In this document: positions 54,410 to 64,000 of the stretch, one piece after another | Layout: each line of letters opens with the position of its first letter | Numbering within the stretch: position 1 is the stretch's first letter | Source: Helichrysum umbraculigerum | Lineage: Eukaryota; Streptophyta; Magnoliopsida; Asterales; Asteraceae | Direction of reading: 5' to 3' | NCBI GenBank assembly: GCA_949592205.1 | Contig: CATIUR010000006.1 | Location: 69,312,001 to 69,376,000, forward strand | DNA: 64,000 bases | Notes under the pieces: generated by a model | The model's database searches: none | What the model saw: the letters and a program-made list of their open reading frames with translations, nothing else | What the model was told of the DNA's origin: nothing | Position numbers and translations under genes: made by a program

Positions 54410-55532
54410 TTAGTCTTTTCTTCTCTTCCTCCTATCAATCTCTTCCTTCTTATAAATCTGATTTAACACCATATATACCAGTTCTAGAGCTACATCATCT
54501 AACACTCTCTTCTTTTTCTCAAGCTCATCTTTCCTCCTCTTCTCAGCTTCTATCTTTTCTCTTTTTTCTTTTTCTTCCTTTTCCTTCAATTTTCTTTCTT
54601 TTTCAGCCTTTTTTCTTTCCTTTTCAATCACATCAGGATTCAACTCATCTTTATCCCATAACTCCTGCAATCTCTCTAAACTCATCTGTTTTAAAGCATT
54701 CAAAGGAATATACCCACCTTTCAACTTTGCAATCAAGTTCTTCTTCATTTGAGCTTTTGTTGGTGGTTTTGCAGCTTTCTTCTTTCTTGCTTCTTCTGCT
54801 TTCTTCTTCTTAAGCTGATCAACTAAATATTCAATATCATCCTGTCTCTGCTCTTTCAACAAATACTCATCCCATTCTGCCACTTGCTCTTTTGTCATTT
54901 TTACAAATTTTCCTTCCTCAACCTCAACATCAATCAAGCCCTCTGCATTCAGCTCAGCCTGTAATCTTTCTGCATATTCAGTATCATGAGCAGTTACTTC
55001 TGGTGGCACTGGTTTTTTCTTTTTCTTCTTTGGTTCTTCTACCAGTTTTCCTTTGCCTTTATCTTTAGGATCTATCTTTGGCAATTCTTTCTGTTGAACA
55101 GGAGCAGCAGCAGGTTCTCTAATTTGAAATCCAGGCAAAGATGGTTGTTGTGAAGATTTCTTCTTTGGAGTTTCAACCTTCTTTCCTGTTCCAGTCATTT
55201 TAGCAGTTTTAACTGGAATGCTCTTCTTTCTAGTTTTTTCAACTTGTTGAGCATCAGTTTTAACTTCAGTCTTCACTTCTTCTTTTTCAACTGCTATCTC
55301 AGGTTTACTCACCTCTTCACCATCATCCTCATCAATCTTTAACTCTTCAGTCTTATCATCCAAACTCACCTCTGTAGTTTGCTCCACTGACCCAACAACC
55401 TCAGTATGATCAGACCCAACAACTTCAGTATGATCAGACTTATCTTCATCTGCCACTGATTCCTTCATTTCTGTTTCCACTGTCTCAAACACTGACTCAT
55501 TAACCTCTGGCTCAGTAGGTGGTGTTGGAGGT
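54410..55532 (-). pseudogene. ENV-like ORF of element C, C-terminal part (start removed by element D)
   Basis: About 374 open codons reading out of the insertion point of D, so the original start is elsewhere. The product is acidic and E/V/T-rich at first (two DHTEVVGS copies), then lysine-rich (KKKKKKPVPPE), then a helical segment (YAERLQAELNAEG, KAQMKKNLIAKLKGG, SLERLQELWDKDELN) and a long E/K coiled-coil-like tail. The KAQMKKNL...L part resembles the conserved C-terminal region of the extra ORF of SIRE-like Asteraceae elements. Role unknown. CAGTTTTAACT words also occur within this coding sequence (near 55204 and 55254). Confidence 0.78.
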
Positions 55533-58500
55533 TGTAACAACCCCAAATTTAGGGTAAATTTAAAATTTTCCTAATTACGTGTTTATTACTTGTATATAAT
55601 ATGAAGTAGGATTATATACATTACTTACTTATATATATATGTATATGGATGGAATATATGTATATATATACGCGTATACGATTAGTACAAATATCGTATA
55701 AAACAACAACTGTACAAACTTGTGTACACTGATAAAACGATTATTAAATAATGGGAAATTATTTAATTACTCCAATTACTACTTTATATTATGTTTATAA
55801 TATAACGGAAACGTACGATTTAACCAAAACGTCACCGAACTCTCCGAAAACTTGACCAACCGACAAAACGAAACAAAGTTATGTTTTATAACTTGAAAAC
55901 AAAGTATTTTATTAAAATACTTCAACTTAAATATCGGGTATTATTTCGTATTTTAAACGTATATTAAATAGCGTGAAAAATGATTTTTACGTTTAAACGA
56001 CCGGGGAAACGAACACCGCACGGAGCACAAACACGGGGATATGAAAAATTGGTGAGACCACTCATTGGTGGCCCCACCAAAACCGGCCAAGGTGAGGGGA
56101 TCTCACACCCTCACCCTTTTGATCACTCACTCACTCAAACTCCCTCCCTCACTCAATCACTTAATCATTCTCATCTCTCTCTCTAAAATCTGCACTCTCT
56201 CTCTCTACTCGACAGCCCCAAACACCCCTAAAAACCCTCACTAAAACTCATTAAAACGCTAGGCTCGTTTGGAGAAAGTCGATCACCATCACGAGAGCTA
56301 CAAACTCATCTTTTCGGTTTCTCGATTCACCAACTTTGTAAGTTTTCCGGCGACTCGTAAACTTTTCCGATTATCATTATTTTACATATATGTTGTTTCC
56401 CTAGCTTTATAATGTCCAAATTATACGTTAAAACTCGTTTTTGGAACTCGAAAACTTAAACCGAGAACCACCACTGAAAACAGTCCACTTCCGGATTTTT
56501 TATAAAATCGTGTGTTCAAAATCAACGAAAACTTTCTAAATAAGAAATCTTCGTCTCTTCGTCGCCTACAACTTTCATGAAGGGTGTTTTGCCCAGAAAT
56601 ACACCCATCTTCGGCTAATACTAGAACTTTGGACTTAGTTCTGTTTGGAACCAAATCTGACCACACTTCACTTTTATTTTTGTTTAAAATAGTAAACGGA
56701 CATAAGAAAATACCATAAAATGCAGAAATGGACTTTAGATATATGAGAATATGTGTGATTTTTCGTTAGGCTTGAAATGGACTACAAATGGGTTAAATCG
56801 AGGGTTGGAACCGAGTCAAGAATCTGAAACAGGAAACCACTAAACTGAGATCAGTCCACTTCTCGAATTTTTATAAAATCATACGTTTGAAACTAGCGAA
56901 AACTTTCTAAACATAAAATCTTCGTCTTTTCGTCGGCTACAACTTTCGTGAAGAAGGTTTAGCCCAGAAACGCCCTCGTTTTGCTATAAAAATCAATTTA
57001 CAAACATATATATATTGTGTCAAAACTTTGGAAAAGATTAACTAAAAACCGACACCTCGAGGACCTCTAGAACCGAAAACTCAGTTGATAAAGTGATTAT
57101 TAGCCATAATATGACTTAGGTAAAAGCCTCGGGTCAAGACTCGAACGTTTGACCTCAAAACGTCGCATTTTGTGGCCAACGTCGCATTTAGCGACGTCGC
57201 GGCCTACGTCGCACAAAAATCCCAACGTCGCACTAGCGACGCAGCCTTTTACGTCGCATTAACTTGCGGACGTCGCACATAGCGACGTAGACTTTTACGT
57301 CGCAAACCAAACCTACGTCGCATTGATTTGCGAAGGTCGCATCATGCGACGTACCTCCCTACGTCGCACCCTACGTCGCATGCTACGTCGCATGCTACGT
57401 CGCACAAACCAGAACCTTGAAAAGTCAGATTTTTACTAAGTGTCGAACTTACACAACTTCAAATACTTATGTCATACGAACTTACAAGTTCACCCACTAG
57501 TTACGTGCTGGATTACACGTTAACTGATACGAACTTACATACAAATACTTACGAGGTTTCACTCGTACCCTTTGGGGACAAAGCCCATTGGAACTTACGC
57601 AAACGATATACAATGTGATACGAAACAAACAGTTATACACGTACGCTTTACAAAGGTATAACTATTACGAATACATAATAATAATGGATGGAATTATTAT
57701 TATACACCGATAACAAACGAACCGTACAAACTGTATACAAACTACAAACGATTTACAAACGTACAAACAAACTAATGGACATTAACTAGTTTGGGAACAA
57801 CTAGCATGGATACTTTACAAGTATTCCATTTACTTACTAAACCTTGCGCGTATTAGGACGCTAAGGGTTGCTAGTTCGGGATACTACTTGCTTACCTACT
57901 ACTTTGTCTGCTAGGCTCAGGTGAGTCTTACAGCCCCTACTTTACTGTTTTATACTCAGGGGTGAGATGCATTACTGTTTTACATGAACACACAAAACTT
58001 ACTTGCTGCCATGATTTACTTACTGTACGAGATTAACGATACGCCAATTGCATGGGTTTACGACTAATCCAATGAAATCCTCCTGAACCATAGTTGTTAG
58101 TTATGTGATAAGCGCGAGTTTTAGTATATGGATCCATATGGGACTGACAATCCCCGCCCGGGGTAGCAAGCACTACCACGAACCGTTCCTGTAGAAACGG
58201 GCGTTTCTTACTCGTTCCGTATGAATGTTTTGGATTACATTCATGAGGGGGGTACCGATATTTACTGTACGTTAAGCATCAACTATGGGGGCTCATGGCG
58301 ATTGTATCAAACGGTTGTATATCCTACAACCACCCACTTATTAAAACTTAAGTAATTGATGAGCATAACCTGTGATCATTACTTGCTGGCTAGCTATGAT
58401 TTACAAATACTACATGTGTGTTCAAACTGTTTACTTACTTACAAACCTGTGAGATTCACCAACCTTTTTGGTTGACCGTTTTAGTAATGCTTCTCAGGTA

Positions 58501-58788
58501 CACAGCATCAGTAGGGATGCCCAGCAGGATAAGCTTACTTAGCTCGAGTCGCATGCATTACAAGCTTGGAGATTTTACTGCATTACTTTTGTACTTACTG
58601 TTATGTACTAGAATCTCTAGGAATTTACTTAAACTCGAGCTTGTATTTTGAAACTACTTATGTATTAATGTAATAACTTTTCGAACGTCTCATTTAGAGT
58701 CGTTCACTGTATCCTTTGTGCTTGTGATTATTGATTAGTAACACCCAAAACATCGCTTCCGCAAACTGTTAAATTTGGGGGTGTTACA
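55533..58788 (+). repeat. 5' LTR of element D (3256 bp)
   Basis: TGTAACAACC...GGGGTGTTACA. It contains CT-rich leader-like sequence (56100-56215), small ORFs without domains, the ACGTCGCA array (57160-57404) and GGATCCATATGGGACTGACAATCC near 58130 (first 20 bases suffice), related to blocks in 1319-3915 and 35576-37500. Confidence 0.95.
57160..57404. repeat. Palindromic CpG word array, half-site ACGTCGCA (element D LTR)
   Basis: Seventeen words start at 57160, 57179, 57194, 57206, 57225, 57239, 57251, 57270, 57285, 57297, 57315, 57334, 57349, 57361, 57373, 57385 and 57397. Spacings 19-15-12, 19-14-12, 19-15-12, 18, 19-15-12, 12, 12, 12 reveal a higher-order unit of about 46 bp. The copy after each 19-bp step is often the reverse half (GCGACGT). 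Confidence 0.9.
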
Positions 58789-58791
58789 GAT

Positions 58792-58803
58792 TGGTATCAG
58801 AGC
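58792..58803 (+). other. Primer binding site of element D, initiator tRNA-Met
   Basis: TGGTATCAGAGC three bases after the LTR end. Confidence 0.94.
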
Positions 58804-59621
58804 CTAAGGTTATAGTGAACTAGGTTGCATTTAGTGGGCCTAGACTATGACCGTTAGGCAGTATTCCTCATTAAGTATAACTGGTTCAGGAATTACAGCA
58901 TACAAGTTTAATTTAACATAGCCTGATCAACTATGTACAATTAAATGAAGATGATGTAAGTTCTGAAAGGGGTTATGTTGAACAGGAATGCAATAGCTGA
59001 CTCTGACCTCGAGAGAACCGGGACTTCTACTTGACTGTGCTAGACACGAACTAGGCGGTTATGTGTTATATATATATATATATACATAGGCCTTTTTCCC
59101 GACACGATGCTCTCTCTCAACTGCTGCGAAATTTATTCTCAACTTACATTAACCAAACGATATCTCGATTCTTGTCATTCTATTTTTATTCAACTTTTAC
59201 GAATTCATACGTCTGACGACTTCTACACCGTTATAACTGACAACCATAGCTAATCGAATATCCTTTGATATGAAGATCGGGATTCTGTTTTATTCACTAA
59301 CTCTACCCAATTCAACGTTTATAACGTTTTACGACGTACCCACCGTACTGTTAGATGTATCCTAATAAAATCATTTTCAACTCAAGTCTCCTTCAGACTT
59401 CAAAACTGTTCAACCAATTTTTACTATCAAAATTATTACTCAATTTCTTACAAAATGTTTTATAAAATTCTCAAAATTTCAAAACTGTATAAACTTAATT
59501 ATAATTCGCAATTTTGAACAAATTTCAACCTTTGATGAAATTCCTTTGTACTTACTAAATCATCACAACCATAATTCTTGTTCAAACCTTCACATGTTCT
59601 TTATTTATTGTTTCAAGGAAC
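58804..59621 (+). other. Leader of element D
   Basis: About 820 bases between the primer site and gag, with a short TA repeat near 59070; no ORF. Confidence 0.85.
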
Positions 59622-60716
59622 ATGCCTCCACGACGACAAATCATGCTTACTGAAGCCGAAGTCGCGGGCCTAATTGCCCGTAGTGTGGCCCAAGCCCTAG
59701 CTACCCGAACATCAAACCCTGGTAGCGAAGATACAGCTACTAACGGACCGCAACCCAAAACCTGCACCTACAAAGACTTCCATAACTGCAAACCCTTGAC
59801 TTTTCAAGGAACCGAAGGAGCGATTGGTCTGATTCGTTGGACCGAGAAAATTGAATCAGTGTTCCTCATCTGCAACTGCAAGGAAGAGGATAAAGTCAAA
59901 TTCGCCGCCAGCACCTTTTCTGAAATCGCCCTAACCTGGTGGAATACTTATGCGCAGACTGTGAGCATTGCCGATGCTTACAAATTACCTTGGGATGAAC
60001 TGAAGAATATGCTGAGGGGCGAGTACTGCCCAAGAGACGAGCTGAAACAGTTGGAATTAGAATTCTGGAATCACAAGATGCAAGGCGACGATATCACCGG
60101 TTACACCAACCGTTTTCATCAGCTGGCACTTCTGTGCCCATCCATGGTTGATCCTGAATACAAAAGGATCGAAAAATACGTTGATGGACTGCCCGAGCGA
60201 CTTCAAGACTTAGTTACTTCGTCTAAACCGGGAACCATTCAGAGCGCCATTCGTATGGCTCATGAGTTAACGGCTAATTCTGTTCGCCGTGGCTCGACTT
60301 CGGCCCCACCTGCGAATAACAAACGTAAATGGGAAGTGATTCCCCACTCATCCAACTCTACCTCTGACAAAAAGCCTGCAACTGTCAATGCCAATGACTC
60401 AAGGGCTTACAAGGGGAGCAAGCCTTACTGCTCCAAATGTAGTCGTCATCATAACGGCTCCTGTCCCTGTTCCAAATGCAAGAAATTCGGGCACTTGGCC
60501 CAAGACTGTCAAACCAACCCCACTGGTACTGATACTCCTGCACCCAAGACCTGCTATGAGTGCAATGGTACCGGGCACTTTAGGAAAGATTGCCCAAAAC
60601 TGAAACTCCGAACCAACAACAATACGAGAAGTAGAGCTTATGTAATTAACGCTAGGGAAGAAGACCCGAACCCGAGACTTTGCGATTTACTCAACCCGGG
60701 TACGTTCATTCTTTGA
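59622..60716 (+). CDS. Gag protein of Ty3-type element D
   Basis: 364 residues starting MPPRRQIML. It would build the particle and bind element RNA. The retrotransposon Gag domain lies at about 60-230 (FQGTEGAIGLIRWTEKIES, SEIALTWWNTYAQT, YTNRFHQLALLCPSM, IEKYVDGLPERLQ). A basic linker with a Cys/His cluster (about 268-280) leads to two CCHC zinc knuckles (CSKCKKFGHLAQDC, 283-296; CYECNGTGHFRKDC, 311-324). The frame stops after NPGTFIL, the point where related Gag-Pol proteins enter the aspartic protease, so the rest of pol appears deleted exactly at that junction. Intact frame, recent insertion, and so possibly able to supply Gag in trans; expression is not shown. Confidence 0.94.
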   Translation: MPPRRQIMLTEAEVAGLIARSVAQALATRTSNPGSEDTATNGPQPKTCTYKDFHNCKPLTFQGTEGAIGLIRWTEKIESVFLICNCKEEDKVKFAASTFSEIALTWWNTYAQTVSIADAYKLPWDELKNMLRGEYCPRDELKQLELEFWNHKMQGDDITGYTNRFHQLALLCPSMVDPEYKRIEKYVDGLPERLQDLVTSSKPGTIQSAIRMAHELTANSVRRGSTSAPPANNKRKWEVIPHSSNSTSDKKPATVNANDSRAYKGSKPYCSKCSRHHNGSCPCSKCKKFGHLAQDCQTNPTGTDTPAPKTCYECNGTGHFRKDCPKLKLRTNNNTRSRAYVINAREEDPNPRLCDLLNPGTFIL

Positions 60717-61078
60717 CTACCCGAATCTGTTTTCTCATAAATCTCTCGTTTAATGATTTATGTATAATTGTCTCTTATTCTGCGTGTTTTCTTTGATCCT
60801 AAGTACCCAATAGGATTAGGAAACGACCGACTGTACGAATCCCAACCATAAAACTTGTATTACACTTGGATTACCAATAACAAACTCTCTTCCCAAATAC
60901 CTCACACTGGTTGAGACCGGGAACTCGCATATTATTCGTACTTTAAACAAGTCATCCAATAGAACCTACTCTACTACTGTAGGCTACTAGTACTCACTGT
61001 AGCTACCTGACGAATATCAAACTATCGATTACCACTTCGAACAAATTTCGGGACGAAATTTAATTAACAAGGGGAGAA
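60717..61078 (+). other. 3' internal remnant and polypurine tract of element D
   Basis: 362 non-coding bases. It ends GGGACGAAATTTAATTAACAAGGGGAGAA in sense; the last 11 bases (CAAGGGGAGAA) are the likely purine tract before the 3' LTR. No pol remnant was seen. Confidence 0.85.
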
Positions 61079-64000
61079 TGTAACAACCCCAAATTTAGGG
61101 TAAATTTAAAATTTTCCTAATTACGTGTTTATTACTTGTATATAATATGAAGTAGGATTATATACATTACTTACTTATATATATATGTATATGGATGGAA
61201 TATATGTATATATATACGCGTATACGATTAGTACAAATATCGTATAAAACAACAACTGTACAAACTTGTGTACACTGATAAAACGATTATTAAATAATGG
61301 GAAATTATTTAATTACTCCAATTACTACTTTATATTATGTTTATAATATAACGGAAACGTACGATTTAACCAAAACGTCACCGAACTCTCCGAAAACTTG
61401 ACCAACCGACAAAACGAAACAAAGTTATGTTTTATAACTTGAAAACAAAGTATTTTATTAAAATACTTCAACTTAAATATCGGGTATTATTTCGTATTTT
61501 AAACGTATATTAAATAGCGTGAAAAATGATTTTTACGTTTAAACGACCGGGGAAACGAACACCGCACGGAGCACAAACACGGGGATATGAAAAATTGGTG
61601 AGACCACTCATTGGTGGCCCCACCAAAACCGGCCAAGGTGAGGGGATCTCACACCCTCACCCTTTTGATCACTCACTCACTCAAACTCCCTCCCTCACTC
61701 AATCACTTAATCATTCTCATCTCTCTCTCTAAAATCTGCACTCTCTCTCTCTACTCGACAGCCCCAAACACCCCTAAAAACCCTCACTAAAACTCATTAA
61801 AACGCTAGGCTCGTTTGGAGAAAGTCGATCACCATCACGAGAGCTACAAACTCATCTTTTCGGTTTCTCGATTCACCAACTTTGTAAGTTTTCCGGCGAC
61901 TCGTAAACTTTTCCGATTATCATTATTTTACATATATGTTGTTTCCCTAGCTTTATAATGTCCAAATTATACGTTAAAACTCGTTTTTGGAACTCGAAAA
62001 CTTAAACCGAGAACCACCACTGAAAACAGTCCACTTCCGGATTTTTTATAAAATCGTGTGTTCAAAATCAACGAAAACTTTCTAAATAAGAAATCTTCGT
62101 CTCTTCGTCGCCTACAACTTTCATGAAGGGCGTTTTGCCCAGAAATACACCCATCTTCGGCTAATACTAGAACTTTGGACTTAGTTCTGTTTGGAACCAA
62201 ATCTGACCACACTTCACTTTTATTTTTGTTTAAAATAGTAAACGGACATAAGAAAATACCATAAAATGCAGAAATGGACTTTAGATATATGAGAATATGT
62301 GTGATTTTTCGTTAGGCTTGAAATGGACTACAAATGGGTTAAATCGAGGGTTGGAACCGAGTCAAGAATCTGAAACAGGAAACCACTAAACTGAGATCAG
62401 TCCACTTCTCGAATTTTTATAAAATCATACGTTTGAAACTAGCGAAAACTTTCTAAACATAAAATCTTCGTCTTTTCGTCGGCTACAACTTTCGTGAAGA
62501 AGGTTTAGCCCAGAAACGCCCTCGTTTTGCTATAAAAATCAATTTACAAACATATATATATTGTGTCAAAACTTTGGAAAAGATTAACTAAAAACCGACA
62601 CCTCGAGGACCTCTAGAACCGAAAACTCAGTTGATAAAGTGATTATTAGCCATAATATGACTTAGGTAAAAGCCTCGGGTCAAGACTCGAACGTTTGACC
62701 TCAAAACGTCGCATTTTGTGGCCAACGTCGCATTTAGCGACGTCGCGGCCTACGTCGCACAAAAATCCCAACGTCGCACTAGCGACGCAGCCTTTTACGT
62801 CGCATTAACTTGCGGACGTCGCACATAGCGACGTAGACTTTTACGTCGCAAACCAAACCTACGTCGCATTGATTTGCGAAGGTCGCATCATGCGACGTAC
62901 CTCCCTACGTCGCACCCTACGTCGCATGCTACGTCGCATGCTACGTCGCACAAACCAGAACCTTGAAAAGTCAGATTTTTACTAAGTGTCGAACTTACAC
63001 AACTTCAAATACTTATGTCATACGAACTTACAAGTTCACCCACTAGTTACGTGCTGGATTACACGTTAACTGATACGAACTTACATACAAATACTTACGA
63101 GGTTTCACTCGTACCCTTTGGGGACAAAGCCCATTGGAACTTACGCAAACGATATACAATGTGATACGAAACAAACAGTTATACACGTACGCTTTACAAA
63201 GGTATAACTATTACGAATACATAATAATAATGGATGGAATTATTATTATACACCGATAACAAACGAACCGTACAAACTGTATACAAACTACAAACGATTT
63301 ACAAACGTACAAACAAACTAATGGACATTAACTAGTTTGGGAACAACTAGCATGGATACTTTACAAGTATTCCATTTACTTACTAAACCTTGCGCGTATT
63401 AGGACGCTAAGGGTTGCTAGTTCGGGATACTACTTGCTTACCTACTACTTTGTCTGCTAGGCTCAGGTGAGTCTTACAGCCCCTACTTTACTGTTTTATA
63501 CTCAGGGGTGAGATGCATTACTGTTTTACATGAACACACAAAACTTACTTGCTGCCATGATTTACTTACTGTACGAGATTAACGATACGCCAATTGCATG
63601 GGTTTACGACTAATCCAATGAAATCCTCCTGAACCATAGTTGTTAGTTATGTGATAAGCGCGAGTTTTAGTATATGGATCCATATGGGACTGACAATCCC
63701 CGCCCGGGGTAGCAAGCACTACCACGAACCGTTCCTGTAGAAACGGGCGTTTCTTACTCGTTCCGTATGAATGTTTTGGATTACATTCATGAGGGGGTAC
63801 CGATATTTACTGTACGTTAAGCATCAACTATGGGGGCTCATGGCGATTGTATCAAACGGTTGTATATCCTACAACCACCCACTTATTAAAACTTAAGTAA
63901 TTGATGAGCATAACCTGTGATCATTACTTGCTGGCTAGCTATGATTTACAAATACTACATGTGTGTTCAAACTGTTTACTTACTTACAAACCTGTGAGAT
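61079..64000 (+). repeat. 3' LTR of element D, cut by window edge
   Basis: Near-identical to 55533-58454. Includes a second copy of the ACGTCGCA array at 62706-62950. Confidence 0.95.
62706..62950. repeat. Palindromic CpG word array (element D 3' LTR copy)
   Basis: Same array as 57160-57404, offset 5546, without differences that I can see. Confidence 0.9.

Larger units (their letters stand above)
53633..55532 (-). mobile_element. SIRE-like copia element C: 3' LTR and ENV-like ORF end, cut by element D
   Basis: On the minus strand: an ENV-like ORF (54410-55532), a purine tract, then the 3' LTR (53633-54322). It is inserted in element A at 53633 and is itself interrupted by element D at 55533, so the remaining part lies beyond the window. 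No target duplication can be checked. Confidence 0.82.
55533..64000 (+). mobile_element. Gag-only Ty3-type LTR element D (TR-GAG-like), very young
   Basis: Two LTRs start TGTAACAACCCC at 55533 and 61079; the 5' LTR is 3256 bp and the 3' LTR runs past the window edge. Over the 2922 bases seen in both, I find one substitution (56585/62131) and one single-base length change in a G-run (near 58250/63796), so the insertion is very recent. A tRNA-Met primer site follows the 5' LTR and a purine tract precedes the 3' LTR. Only gag lies between them. Terminal-repeat elements with only a Gag domain are a described class in plants. The 5-bp left flank is GAGGT; the right flank is outside. Confidence 0.93.

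Noticed and set aside
54410..55532. K/E-rich ORF as a cellular nucleolar or chaperone-like gene
   Set aside because: It abuts a copia LTR and purine tract in the expected place and resembles the extra ORF of SIRE-like elements.
55980..56186. 68-residue ORF and 81-residue minus-strand ORF repeated in both LTRs of element D
   Set aside because: They lie in LTR sequence and lack any recognisable domain; duplication is due to the LTR pair.
57160..57404. CRISPR-like array of short repeats and spacers
   Set aside because: Words of 8-13 bp with irregular short spacers in a plant LTR; no cas genes, no prokaryotic context.

Overview
This is nuclear DNA of a flowering plant: AT-rich, with plant-type telomere-like TTTAGGG words, Stowaway, Tourist and hAT-type MITEs, a tRNA-derived SINE, Ty1/copia and Ty3-type LTR retrotransposons primed by initiator tRNA-Met, and one plant-type U-box ubiquitin ligase gene. 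The style of the SIRE-like copia elements with an extra ENV-like ORF suggests Asteraceae; that is an inference from family knowledge.

Layout. 1-8862: a non-coding Ty3-type LTR element (LARD; left LTR cut by the window edge) with a complete solo LTR of another family inserted in it (1319-3915, duplication GTAGA). 9013-18059: an almost intact Ty1/copia element (duplication ACTTT). Its polyprotein frame is broken by one TAG, and its 3' LTR holds a second solo LTR (15997-17949, duplication ATACG). 18060-28900: the only gene-bearing island. It has a CACTA end, tandem Helitron 3' ends, a fold-back element with a telomere-like palindrome, hAT, Stowaway and SINE insertions, the intronless U-box/ARM gene (25474-26823, minus), a Harbinger-type MITE upstream of it and a small 8-bp-duplication MITE. 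28905-64000: a nest of retrotransposons. SIRE-like element A (plus; gag with five in-frame stops, no pol, an ENV-like ORF) is split by copia element B (minus, 33578-52920, duplication CTGCA). B is split by a tandem LTR-internal-LTR-internal-LTR array of non-coding Ty3-type elements (34270-48907), which itself contains a truncated solo LTR. Element A is then cut by SIRE-like element C (minus, from 53633), and the ENV-like ORF of C is cut by D (plus, 55533 to beyond the window), a very young Gag-only Ty3-type element.

Most unusual observation. Most of the LTR element families here carry a family-specific array of a short palindromic, usually CpG-centred word (GATCCG-C-CGGATC, AATCCG-G-CGGATT, ACCCG-C-CGGGT, ACGCGATCGCGT, TGCGAC-GTCGCA). 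Spacer sequences are unrelated, but word spacing is strongly quantised: 20-21 bp, or alternating 20/30, 21/26, 12/18 or 19-15-12. Related elements have the array in the same place with a different word, and unrelated elements (copia B and Ty3-type D) share the same word. Two SIRE-like elements have analogous non-CpG words (TCACTGA; CAGTTNTAAC), scattered even through coding sequence. I know of no named feature that covers this, and it is the main candidate for an undescribed system.

The U-box gene is the only convincing cellular gene. All other long ORFs belong to mobile elements. I saw no tRNA or rRNA gene, organelle insertion or CRISPR array.
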